Part shown: piece after piece, positions 29,682 through 40,100 of the stretch
Layout: the number at the start of each line of letters is the position of its first letter
How positions within the stretch are numbered: the stretch's first letter is position 1
Assembly: GCA_003963005.1 (NCBI GenBank)
Contig: RXJW01000130.1
Span: 1-48,649 of the forward strand
From: Burkholderiales bacterium
GTDB lineage: Bacteria; Pseudomonadota; Gammaproteobacteria; Burkholderiales; Burkholderiaceae_C
DNA length: 48,649 nt
Direction of reading: 5' to 3'
Notes under the pieces: generated by a model
What the model saw: the letters and a program-made list of their open reading frames with translations, nothing else
Databases searched by the model: none
Told to the model about the DNA's origin: nothing
Translations under genes and position numbers: made by a program

Positions 29682-29966
29682 ATGAGGCCCGATGTGAGCC
29701 AAAGCGAACCCATGGACGCCAGCGGAAGTGCCAAGCAGGCGATGACGTTGCCGGTGCTTCTGCAGCTCGTCACGCTGCTCAGTGCCATCGCAGTCACGTA
29801 CTCCACGATGGTGGCCAACGACCGTGAGCACACCATCGCCATCGAGCAGCTCAAGCGAGATCTCATCCGCGTCGAGAAGGACGCCAAGGATCTGAAGGTC
29901 GACATCCTGACCGAGCTTCGCGAGATTCGAACGGAGCTCCGCGAGCGCCAAAAAGACAGGAAGTAG
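29682..29966 (+). CDS. membrane/coiled-coil protein (94 aa)
   Basis: One hydrophobic helix (LPVLLQLVTLLSAIAVTYST, about 22-41) followed by a charged coiled coil (HTIAIEQLKRDLIRVEKDAK and ILTELREIRTELRERQKD). This 'TM plus coil' design is common in phage proteins of unknown role near virion genes. The ATG at 29682 is chosen; 29712 is an alternative. Confidence 0.55.
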   Translation: MRPDVSQSEPMDASGSAKQAMTLPVLLQLVTLLSAIAVTYSTMVANDREHTIAIEQLKRDLIRVEKDAKDLKVDILTELREIRTELRERQKDRK

Positions 29967-29968
29967 TC

Positions 29969-31153
29969 ATGGCAGCAGGGATCATGGACGGCTTCGCGGC
30001 CGCCACCGACAACGGCAAGGACTTGACGCAGGCGGGCTCGCCTGGCGTGGCGTCGCCGCAGCCGCAGCAGGCCGCGCAGCCGCCGGCCAGCCAGCCCATC
30101 GGCACCGACGTCTTTGGCCCCAGCGGCTACCAGTTCCGCGAGGCGGGCGCCACCACGCGTACCGTCGACAAGGCCACGGGCACCGTGTCCGGTCAGCTCG
30201 ATTCGATCCTTGCCAAGGACGGCCTGCACATGCAGCGCGCTCGCAACAACGCGCTGAGCATGGCTGCCGACATGGGGCTGCGCAACAGCAGCATCGCCGT
30301 CGGCGCCGCGCAGGGCGCACTGATCGACCGCGCGACGCCCATCGCTCAGACCGACGCTCAGATCTACGACGGCGCCGCGCGCGACAACATGCAGGCCGCC
30401 AACGCCGCCTCGCTGGCGAACGCCAACAACTACAACCAGCTCGGCGGCATCATGATCCAGGAGCGCGGACAAGACCGCCGCCTGGACAAGCAGCAGACCT
30501 TCCAGGGCCAGCAGGCCGCCGCCGACCGCCAGCTGCAGTCTGATCTCCAGACCGGCCGCATCACGGCCGAGGCGCTGCAGAACCAGCTCAGCCGCGACCA
30601 GCAGACGCGCATGCAGCAGCTCCAGGAGAGCGGCATGAACGCCCGCCAGGCCGAGCAGATCGCGGCCCAGGAGCGCAGTCAGCGCGAGGGGCAGATCTTC
30701 CAGGCCGGCGAGAACAAGCTCAACCGCGAGGCCGACACGGCGCGCCTCCTGCAGCAGCACGACCTGACGCTGAAGCAGATGGGCTACCAGTCCGAGCTCA
30801 ACAACGCGAACCTGCCCAAGCAGTTCGCCGCCAGCATCGCTCAGCAGACGCTTGACCGCATCAGCGCGATCTCCGGAGACCCGAACCTGGACGGCCCAGC
30901 CAAGAAGGCCGCCATCCAGAACGTGATCGACGCCGGCAACGCGACGGCAGCGCTGGGCGCCAAGCTGTACGGCGTGTCCATCCCGGCGATCTCGATGCCC
31001 GGCTACTCATCGGGCCCGTCGGTAGCGGCGCCCGGCGCATCCGTCAGCTACGACGCCAACGGCACACCGGTGGTCAATGCTCCGGCCGCAACGCGGGCGG
31101 GGATCATTGGCGACAACGGCTACGACATCAACCGCTGGCGCGGAGAGGTCTGA
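29969..31153 (+). CDS. Gln/Ala-rich internal virion protein candidate (394 aa)
   Basis: Starts MAAGIMDGFAAATDNGKDLT; Pro/Gln/Ala-rich up to residue 45, then a long helical region dominated by Gln, Ala and Arg (about 75-290). Similar helical, Gln-rich proteins are ejected from podovirus heads. The assignment rests on composition and on its position before the giant protein. Confidence 0.55.
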   Translation: MAAGIMDGFAAATDNGKDLTQAGSPGVASPQPQQAAQPPASQPIGTDVFGPSGYQFREAGATTRTVDKATGTVSGQLDSILAKDGLHMQRARNNALSMAADMGLRNSSIAVGAAQGALIDRATPIAQTDAQIYDGAARDNMQAANAASLANANNYNQLGGIMIQERGQDRRLDKQQTFQGQQAAADRQLQSDLQTGRITAEALQNQLSRDQQTRMQQLQESGMNARQAEQIAAQERSQREGQIFQAGENKLNREADTARLLQQHDLTLKQMGYQSELNNANLPKQFAASIAQQTLDRISAISGDPNLDGPAKKAAIQNVIDAGNATAALGAKLYGVSIPAISMPGYSSGPSVAAPGASVSYDANGTPVVNAPAATRAGIIGDNGYDINRWRGEV

Positions 31154-31155
31154 GC

Positions 31156-31596
31156 ATGACTTTTGTGATCAGGCCAGCTGTCGTGCGCGACATCGACACC
31201 ATCGTCAGCCTGGCGATTGAGTCGGTGTCCAACGACCCGCTGCCAGTCAAGCCGGACCCGCGCGCCATGCGAGAGACGGCCCTGGCCATGATCGGCAACC
31301 GCAGCCAGTTCGTGTGGGTCGCCGACGAGGGTGGCGTCGTGGTCGCGTGCGTCGGCGTTAGCTGCTCTCGCGGCTTCTGGTTCCACGGCTGGCAGGCCAG
31401 CATGCTGCTGTTCTGGTCGCGCCGACCTGGTGCTGGTATCGCGCTTCTGCGCAAGCTGGTCGAGTGGATCCGCGAGCGGCCGATCATCAAGCTGGCCGTC
31501 ATCGAGTGCGAGCCAAAGATCGACCCGCGAGCTCTCCGTTTTCTGAAGCGCATCGGGTTCAGTCGCGAGTCGACGAACCTGGTCTACGTCAAGTGA
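31156..31596 (+). CDS. GNAT-family acetyltransferase-like protein
   Basis: A 146-residue protein, MTFVIRPAVVRDIDTIVSLA at the start, then VWVADEGGVVVACVGVSCSR, SRRPGAGIALLRKLVEWI (the acetyl-CoA pyrophosphate-binding region near 88-105) and RALRFLKRIGFSRE near the end. The plan is GNAT. It sits inside the virion block of podoviruses, where such proteins recur; the acceptor is unknown. Confidence 0.75.
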   Translation: MTFVIRPAVVRDIDTIVSLAIESVSNDPLPVKPDPRAMRETALAMIGNRSQFVWVADEGGVVVACVGVSCSRGFWFHGWQASMLLFWSRRPGAGIALLRKLVEWIRERPIIKLAVIECEPKIDPRALRFLKRIGFSRESTNLVYVK

Positions 31597-31603
31597 GGTC
31601 ATC

Positions 31604-32389
31604 GTGAGCAAAGTAGTCAAAACCATCGCAGGTGGCGTGGCAGGCGCAGTCCGCAGCGTGGGCAATGTCGTCGGTGGCATCGCCAAGGCGGCCAAGAAGG
31701 TCGTCAGCTCGAAGATCGGCAAGCTCGTCATCGGCGCTGCCGCGATCTACCTGACCGGCGGCGCGGCGCTGGGCGCGTTCGGAGGCGCATCCGCGGGGGC
31801 GGCCGCAGGCACGGGCTTCTGGGGCACGCTATCCGGCGCGCTATCGGGAGCCGCAAGCGGGGCCGCGGCGGGCCTGTCGTCTGCTTGGACAGGCCTGGCC
31901 GGCGCTGTCTCTGGCGGCGGCTTCTCGGCGCTGTCCAGCGGCTTGAGCGGCGCCACCGCGGCGGGCTCGGCTGCCGCCGGCGGCGCGGCTGCTGGCGGCA
32001 TCATGGGCGCAGCGCCCGGAGCGCTCGGTGCCGCTGCTCCGGCGGCCGGCAGCCCGTATGCACTCACGGCGACGCCCGGCATGCTGGGCGGCACCGCGAC
32101 CGGCACGGTCAACGCCCTCGGCGCGTCGACGGCCGCGACATCGCCCTACGCGCTTGGCAGCGCTGGTGCTGCAGCAGGTGCCGCGCCGGCTGCCAGCGGC
32201 GGGATCATGAGCGGCCTGATGTCCAGCCCGTACGCCATGCCGGCGCTCGTGCAGGCCGGCGGCCAGCTCGTGTCGGCCGTTGGCCAGGGCATGGCCCAGA
32301 AGTCGCAGAACGACCGCGAAGACCGCCTGGCTGGCGAGGCCCGCGACCGCTACAACAAGAACGTGGGCACGCTGCTGTTCCGCGGTTGA
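31604..32389 (+). CDS. Gly/Ala-rich virion protein (261 aa), GTG start
   Basis: Basic amphipathic N-terminus (MSKVVKTIAGGVAGAVRSVG) leading to a hydrophobic segment (KLVIGAAAIYLTGGAALGAF, about 45-65), then about 150 residues of Gly/Ala/Ser repeats, and a charged C-terminal end (MAQKSQNDREDRLAGEARDR). A glycine-zipper-type protein likely to interact with membranes during DNA ejection. GAGG precedes the GTG. Confidence 0.55.
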   Translation: MSKVVKTIAGGVAGAVRSVGNVVGGIAKAAKKVVSSKIGKLVIGAAAIYLTGGAALGAFGGASAGAAAGTGFWGTLSGALSGAASGAAAGLSSAWTGLAGAVSGGGFSALSSGLSGATAAGSAAAGGAAAGGIMGAAPGALGAAAPAAGSPYALTATPGMLGGTATGTVNALGASTAATSPYALGSAGAAAGAAPAASGGIMSGLMSSPYAMPALVQAGGQLVSAVGQGMAQKSQNDREDRLAGEARDRYNKNVGTLLFRG

Positions 32390-32398
32390 GGAGAGACC

Positions 32399-32935
32399 AT
32401 GCAAGGAATCATGAGCGCGCCGGGCCACGCCGAGCCCGATGAAGACCAGATGGGCGGTCCCAGCGACGCCGACACCGACAACATGGGCAAGGCAATGCCC
32501 GACGAAGACGAGTCGGGAGGCGACGACAACCCCGCGCTGCAAGCAGCGATGGAAGTCGTCATGCAGGCGCTGTACAAGAACGGCGGCGCGAAGGATGTGG
32601 CCAAGGCCATGCAGGGCAACGACCCCGCCAAGGGCCTGGCCGACATCAGCTACCAGATCGTGCAGGTGGCCGACGAGCGCACGAACGGCGAGGTGCCCGA
32701 CGATCTGCTGGCCACGCTGGCGACGTCTGTCGTGACCGAGGTCGCCGAGGTAGCGGAGGCCGCCGGCATCAAGGTCGACGGCCAGGTCGTCAGCAAGGCC
32801 ATGCAGCTGATGATCGTGCGCTTCCTGCAGGATCAGGGCGTCGATCCGTCGCAGATCCAGCAGCAGATGGCGGCCCTCGACCAGCAAGGCAACGTCGGCC
32901 AGGCGCTGGACATGGCCTCGGCCCAGGAGGAGTGA
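32399..32935 (+). CDS. acidic virion-region protein (178 aa)
   Basis: First 45 residues are acidic and disordered (EPDEDQMGGPSDADTDNMGK, DEDESGGDD). The rest is helical (NPALQAAMEVVMQALYKNGG, LATLATSVVTEVAEVAEAAG, AMQLMIVRFLQDQGVDPSQI). Possibly a chaperone or a small internal head protein. GAGGAGAG before the ATG. No family recognised. Confidence 0.5.
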   Translation: MQGIMSAPGHAEPDEDQMGGPSDADTDNMGKAMPDEDESGGDDNPALQAAMEVVMQALYKNGGAKDVAKAMQGNDPAKGLADISYQIVQVADERTNGEVPDDLLATLATSVVTEVAEVAEAAGIKVDGQVVSKAMQLMIVRFLQDQGVDPSQIQQQMAALDQQGNVGQALDMASAQEE

Positions 32936-32936
32936 C

Positions 32937-34115
32937 ATGTCAGGCATCATGTTCGGCGCCGCCCTGAAGGGCCTCGGCGACGGCATCACATCGCTGGGCA
33001 GCTCGGCGATGAACTTCGAGAGCGATGACGAGCGCCGCCGTCTGCAGGAGCAGATGCTGCGCGAGCGCCTCGACTCGAGCGAGCGCAACGTCGACGCACG
33101 CATCGCCGCCAAGCTCGGCGGGTCCGGCAGCGGAGGCACCAAGGGTGTCATCGACTACAAGGAAGGCAGCCAGGGTGAAGAGACGCTGGCGGCCGACATG
33201 GGCATGACCGTGCCCGAGCTGCGTCGCTTCCGTGCCGCCAACAAGACCGGCGACATGAGCGGCTACGAGACCGAGCAGCCGGTGCCCAATGGCGACAACG
33301 TCATGGACCCGCGCGACTCGATGGTCGCCGAGAACAAGACGACGCGCGGCGTCACATCCGCCACGCAGAAGTACCTGTCCGAGAAGCGCAAGATGCTTGG
33401 GGAGATCACGCGCATGTATCAGCAGGGTGATGCCTACGACGACAGCGCCAAGGGCCGCGAGACCGTGCAGAAGATGGACGCCGCCAAGGGCATCATGTCC
33501 GGCACCATCGCGCCGCAGAAGGTCAGCCAGGCCTATCTGGCCACCGAGGCCAAGGGACTCACCGACAACCTCGGCGAGTCCGGTACGTTCGGCAAGAGCG
33601 GCGAGGGCCAGCAGCTCAACGAGCTCGGCCAGGCCAAGGCCACGGAAGAGCGCGCCCGTGCAGCCAAGGCGACAGCCAGCGCCAAGGACGACAGCCTGCA
33701 GACCATCCAGCAGCTGCGCAAGTCGGCCGAGGAAACGCTGAAGGACGCCCGCCGCGCGCTGACCGAGTTCGACAAGCTCAACCCGGTCGACGTCAGCAAG
33801 CCCGGCAAGGAGAAGCTCAAGGCCCAGCGCGATGCCTTGGTCGAGGACATCTCGTCCGCTCGCAATGGCCTGAACGAAGTGAGTGCACGGCTCGAGAACA
33901 GGCTGAAGGACAAGGACGGCAAGAGCGGCAAGGGAGGTAAGTCGGATCAGCCGCCACCTTCCGACGCTAAGCCGTCGCCTGCCCAGAATCCGAGCCCTGA
34001 AAAGAGCGCGTCGCGCACCGTCTCGAGCCTGCCGCCCGGCGCCAAGCAGATCGGCACGAGCGGCGGCAAGCCGGTGTACCAAACGCCTGACGGCAGGCGA
34101 TTCATCCCAAGCTGA
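32937..34115 (+). CDS. internal virion protein candidate (392 aa)
   Basis: MSGIMFGAALKGLGDGITSL then a long charged helical protein with coils at about 30-55, 250-330. Lys/Glu/Ala-rich; the end (SASRTVSSLPPGAKQIGTSG, GKPVYQTPDGRRFIPS) contains a short motif 'GKxVYxTPDGRRF' also seen at the ends of other phage virion proteins. Three bases before the giant gene; probably ejected with it. Confidence 0.55.
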   Translation: MSGIMFGAALKGLGDGITSLGSSAMNFESDDERRRLQEQMLRERLDSSERNVDARIAAKLGGSGSGGTKGVIDYKEGSQGEETLAADMGMTVPELRRFRAANKTGDMSGYETEQPVPNGDNVMDPRDSMVAENKTTRGVTSATQKYLSEKRKMLGEITRMYQQGDAYDDSAKGRETVQKMDAAKGIMSGTIAPQKVSQAYLATEAKGLTDNLGESGTFGKSGEGQQLNELGQAKATEERARAAKATASAKDDSLQTIQQLRKSAEETLKDARRALTEFDKLNPVDVSKPGKEKLKAQRDALVEDISSARNGLNEVSARLENRLKDKDGKSGKGGKSDQPPPSDAKPSPAQNPSPEKSASRTVSSLPPGAKQIGTSGGKPVYQTPDGRRFIPS

Positions 34116-34117
34116 AA

Positions 34118-37100
34118 ATGCCCTACCAAGAATTCGACGGAGAGCTGGACGACGACAAGAAGAAGCCAGCGGGCTTCGTCGAATTCAGCGGCGAACTCGA
34201 CGAGCCGGCGCCGGCACCCAAGCTGGCCAGCGGGCCGCGGCAACCCATGGGCCGCGGCTTTGGCATGCCCAAGCCCGCGCCGACGCCCGAGCCGCTGTCG
34301 CGTCCCGCCGGCATGGCGCCGACGCCGGCCGACCTCGAGTGGCAGAGCCTCTCTCCGCAGGGCCAGCAGAAGGTGCTTGATGCCCGCGGCATCCAGCAGC
34401 AGCCGCGCAGCCGCGCGACGATGACGGCAGCCGAGGAGCCCAGCGCGTTCCGGCGCGCCGTCGACTCCACCGTCCGCAAGCCCCTCGACAACTCGCTGGC
34501 CGGCGCCGCTGTGGAGACAGTGGGCGACGCCGCGCGTGGCGTCGGCCAGGGCCTGAACAACCTGGCGGCCAGCGGCTATGGCCTGCTGAGCGCCGGCGTC
34601 AACACGGTCGCCGGCGACGACACGCAGCTCGGCAACTGGGCCGAGGCGTCGGCCAAGAAGGGCCTTGGCAACGCCGCCCAGCTCACCAACCCCGTCGACC
34701 CGGAGTCGCTGACGTCGAAGGTCTTCAACAGCGTCACGACCAACGCCGCAACGATGGGCTTCCTGGGCTTCGGCAACAAGGCCCTCGCCGGCATGTTCGC
34801 GCAGTCCGCTGGCCAGGACTACGCCGAGACCGCCGGCACCGACATGACGAACAACGAGCGCCTGACGCGCTCAGCCTACATGGGCATCGCCGAGGTCGTC
34901 GGCGAGAAGATCAGCATGCCGGCACTCGGTGCGCTGTTCAAGGCCAACGCCGCCACGACCAGCGTCAAAGACCTGGGCCGCATGCTCGAGCACCTGATCG
35001 TCAAGGAGCAGCTTGGCGAGCAAGCAACGACGGCGCTGCAGTCGGCCTTCGAGAAGTTCTCGCCGACCGGCAAGCGGCCCGACATGACGATGTCGGACTA
35101 CCTCAACGAGGTGGTGGAGACCGCCAAGGTCACGCTCGGCCAGAGCCTGGTGATGGGCGGCGCCGGTGCCGCGCGCACGGTCGGTAGCGCCGCGCGCCGC
35201 ACGACCAACAGCGATGCCTTCGGCGCCGCCCTCGAGGCTGATGTCGCCGACAAGCAGGTGCCCGGCGCACCGACTGCACCGCTGGCCCCCGCCAACAAGG
35301 CCGTCTTCACCAGCCCCACGACCGAGGCTGCCGGCCTCACGCCCATCGTGGTCAACGTACCCCAGGGGCCGCCGGCTGTACCGAATGCCCAGCAACCGGG
35401 CCAGACGGCGGCCCAGGGCGATCAAACGCAGCCGGTGGCACCCACCCCCACGCAAGCTCCCGCGACGGCTCCTGCGGCCGCCGCGGCCGCCGACGCCGAC
35501 TGGCAGCAGTTCGCACCCGAGACCGGCACGCTCGGTGTGCCGCGCGCCGAGATGCCGCAGATCAAGGCCGAGCACCGCGGCGCGCTCGTCAACTTCCTGA
35601 CGGCCCGCGGAATCACGCACGAGCAGGCCGAGGTGCCGGCCGGCGAGCTGAAGCCGACCCAGGCCGAGTTCTCGATCTCGAAGACCGAGAAGGCCAAGGC
35701 ATTCGAGGGCGGCGAGCGGTCCATCCTGGTCAGCTCCGACGGCTACATCCTCGATGGCCACCACCAGGCGCTGGCCAAGGCTGACGCCGGTGAGCCCGTC
35801 AAGGTCATCCGCCTGAACGCGCCGATGTCCGAGCTGCTGCCGGCGGCCCGCGAGTTCCCCAGCTCGACCCTCGACACCAGCAGCGAGACGGCGCCCGCCG
35901 CGTCGCCGGCTGTGGCTGGCGCACAATCGGCCATCGACCGCCTGGCGGCCGCGCAGGACGCCGGCATCGCAGCGGCGAAGGGAGACCAAAGTGGAAGTCG
36001 AGTTCAGCGAGCAGTCGAGCAACCCCAACCACTGGCCGCTACGCCGGCCGTTGACAGTACCGCGCAAGTATCTGCGGGTGACACCAGGGCAGCAGAGCAG
36101 GCTCCCGCGCCGGCTTCGCAGCCGACTGCATCGGCCCCGTCGCTGACTCCCCAGGAGACGACCCGGGTCGTCCAGCTCATCCAGGACTCGCGCCTTCGGC
36201 TCAAGCAGCCCGAGGCGATTAAGCTGACTCCTGTCGATCCGTCGACCAGCGATGACGCCGACCTTGGTATTAGGGTGTCTTCTGCGCTCGGCAAGCCCGT
36301 GCTCTTCGTGAGTGTGCAGGGCAAGTCGACGATGAACGCCGCCAACGTCAATCTTGGCGGGAAGCAGGTCACCGTGATCCGCGCAGATGCGGCTGACTCC
36401 ATGCTCGCGCTGTCGGTGCACGAGGCGCTGCACGGCATGGACAACGACGTCAAGCAGGAGCTGCATTCCGCGCTGTTCGACGGGCCCGACGCGCCGGTGA
36501 CGAAGGAGCACATCGCGAAGTTCCGCTCGCACTACCCGATGTACGCCGACGACAAGGTGGCCGAGGAGATTGCCGCCATGCTCGCTCAGCAGGAGGCGAA
36601 GCGGCCCGAGTTCTGGCAGCGACTGGCCGAGAAGGTCGGCGACGGCAACTTCGGCAAGCTGGCCAAGGCAGTGCTCGAGAAGCTCGACGCCATCACGGCC
36701 GCCTTCAAGGGCAGCAACAACGGCAGCTACACGAGCGACATCAAGGCCGTGCGAGAGGCGCTGACGTCCGCCTATGCGGAGACCGCGCGCCGCCGTGGCG
36801 CCGCGCCGGTGAACGAGCAGAAGCAGGGCGCCGAGGCCGAGGTCGACTTCGCCGAGCGAGGCAAGGCCGAGACCGTCGGCGACTACGAGGCCCGCGCCTT
36901 CAAGGACGGCAGCATCCGCATCGCCGGCGACGCCGACGCCATCCGCGCCAAGCTGCCCGACGGCGTCGTCGGCCGCGCCACGAAGGACGGCCTGGTCTTC
37001 ACGGCCACCGACGCGCCGCGCGTGCGCCGCGCACTCGAGGGCAACAACCTGGCCTACAGCCGCGCTGGTGAGGTGGTCGAGAAGCTGCCGATGCGCGGCG

Positions 37101-40100
37101 GCAAGTACGTTGGCGCGCCGGCCAAGTTCGACACGCCGGCCAAGATCCCGCACCTGCGCAAGTGGCTGATGAAGCTCACCCTCGAGGGCGAGCGCGGCCG
37201 CTACTGGTACGAGAACAGCAGCCGCGAGGTGCTGCGCATGGTCGGCGGCGACGTCCAGGAGGCGCGCAAGTTCGTGGCGCTGCTGGCCATCTACAGCCCG
37301 CAGGCCAAGGTCGACGCCAACAGCACGTTCGCGCTGCGGGCCTGGGCGCAGTACAAGGCCGGCCAGCCGATCTCGGTGAAGACCAAGGTCATGGACGACA
37401 AGGCCAAGGCGGCGCTCGACGACGTCGACGCCTTCTGGTCCGGCGAGAAGACCGGCAACTTCTTCCACAACCTGCTCCGCGAGATCGACCCAAGCACCGA
37501 GGGCAAACAGGGCGCGACCATCGACATGTGGATGATGCGCGCCGGTCAGTACGACAACGACGCGCCGACCGCCACGCAGTACGCGTTCATGGAGAACGAG
37601 ACCAACCGCGTGGCCGCCGAGATGGGCTGGGAGCCGCAGCAGGTTCAGGCCGCCATCTGGGTCGCCATGAAGGCGCGGATGGAGAACGACGGCGTCAAGA
37701 AGCGCACCGAGGCCAGCAGCGAGAAGCGCGGCTGGATCCGCTTCGACAAGCAGGCCGGCGCCGACGGCAAGCTCAAGAAGGTGCGCGTCATCCTCGACGC
37801 CCAGAAGCACCGCGACAACTGGCTCAAGCACGCCTTCGAGCACGAGCCCACGGCTGAAGACACGGCCAAGGCCAAGTTCGACTTCGCCGACGGCCTGCTG
37901 CGTCACATTGGCCAGGTCAGCTTCGAGGCCCGGCCCGGTCGCTCGACAGGCGTGCTGCCCGGCATCCACGACGCGCCGTACGCCCAGCAGGTCGAGTTCC
38001 AGCAGGCCGTGCAGGCCGCGTTCCTGGACGACCAGGGCCGTGACATCCTGGCCCACTACCTGGGCCTGCTCGTCGACAACGACATCCTGGCGCCTGGCGT
38101 CTGGCAGGGCGAGGTGTCGCCGAGCACGCAGAAGCGCGTGGCCATGGCGCCCGCCAAGGGCGACGCCGGCAAGTCCAGCGTGGACCCCGCGCAGGCCGAG
38201 GCGCTGAACGTCTACGCCGCCGTGGCTGGCCTCGTGGCCAGGCAGGAGGGCGTCGGCTGGCATCGGCCGTTCTACGCCGGCACCAAGGCCAAGGCCAACG
38301 GCATCGAGATCGACATCGGCCGCGTGCTGAACCCGCGCGAGGTGGCCGACCTCGAGAAGGCCGTCGGCAAGTGGATGGACGCCAACGGCAAGGCCGGCTG
38401 GCAGAACCAGTTCGCGTTCATCTCGTCGCCTGTCGGTATCAGGCTTGTGAACTTCGGTATCATCGAGAACGGGCAACTTCACGCCGACATCGTGAGGGCG
38501 GCGGCTGACGTGCTGCCAGACGGTACCGTCACCGGCTTCGCCAGCGACGGCGACATGCCGACAAACGACTGGAAGGAGGCCCCGAATGGGCAAGCTTACG
38601 TGGGGCGGATTGAAGCCGCCGGACGACCCGATGTTCTTGACTGGGCCCGAAGTGTTCTCGCGCCTCGGGTCCAACGCGTCTTCGACGACTTCAGCGAGCG
38701 CTACGGCTGGGGCGACGCGGGCAGCATCGACTTCAGTGAGCGACGACGAGGCGACGGCCGGTCTGCAGATGACGGTCGGTCGGATCGTGCAGAACGTGCA
38801 GATGGCTTCGAGGGCGGCGGGCAAGCCGCTGGCCAACGTGACGCCGCGTCAGATCGTCGAGATGGTGGACCGCGGCGAGTTGCCGGAGTCGGACTCGACC
38901 CGGCAACTGCGCAAGCTCTTCGCAGGCTAGACCCGCTTCCCGGCGCGCCGACAGTCGACCCCGTCAAGGCGGGCACGCGCGCCGGCCCCGACGCCGGGCT
39001 GGTGGCCGTGGCAGAGGCTTATGCGCGGCAGGCTGGCATTAAGCTCACCAGGCAGTCCGCCTATGCCGACGTCGACGAGGGCCGCGCGCGACGCATCGCC
39101 GCCGCCTACGAGGCCATGCCGCACGCACCTGGCGACCCGCGGGTGCGCGAGGCCTACGAGAACCTGATCCGACAGACGACCGCGCAGTACCGCGCGCTGG
39201 AGCAAGCCGGGTACCAGTTCTGGCTTTTCGACGAAGCCAGCGACCCTTACGAAGGCGACCCGTGGAAGGCAATGGCTGACCTTCGCGAGAACCGCAGCAT
39301 GGCCGTCTACTCCACCCGAGCCGGCTTCGGCACCGACGCCAGCTTCGACCCAAAGGACAACCCACTGCTGGCCGGCACCGGCATTCGATGGCCGTATGGT
39401 GGGCCCAACGGACCGCTACAGCCAGTCCTGGCCAACGACCTGTTCCGCGCCGTGCATGACGCCTTCGGCCACGGCCTGGAGGGCGCCGGCTTCCGCGCGC
39501 GTGGCGAGGAGAACGCCTGGCAGGCGCACGCCCGCCTGTTCACTGGTAGCGCGCTGGGCGCCATCACGAGCGAGACCCGCGGCCAGAACAGCTGGCTGAA
39601 CTACGGCCCGCACGGCGACCGGAACAAGAGTGCCAAGGTGTTCGACACCGAGTTTGCTCAGCAGAAAACGGGCCTGATGCCAGCCTGGGCCTGGAGCGAA
39701 GGGCGCCTTGACTTCAGTGATCAAGCGCGCCCGGTGCTTGACGAGAATGGCGATCCAGAGTTTGGCAATGGCAAGGTGCGCTTGATGTTCCCCATCGAGT
39801 CGCCGCGCTTTGAGTACTTCGAACAGCCCGGCGAGCGCGTGATGGCATACGCCATCATGCCGGCCGACGGCAGCTTCGACGTGCTGGGCAGCGTCGATGT
39901 TGTCGTTCGCGACGGCAAGCCTGTCACTCTGCTCGACATCGAGATCTACCGCAACGCTGGCCGCGGGCGCAACAATGGCGTCGGTCGCGCCGCCGTGCAG
40001 GCCCTGGTAGACGCCAGCGCCGACGGCCTGGAGATCGGCAACATCGTGCCGGCGTCGCGCGGCTTCTGGGAGAAGCTTGGCGTACCGACGCAAAACGTGG

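Noticed and set aside
31161..31169. TTTTGTGAT at the start of the GNAT gene as another operator copy
   Set aside because: It is in the opposite orientation to transcription, lacks the extended flanks and is fully explained by codons.
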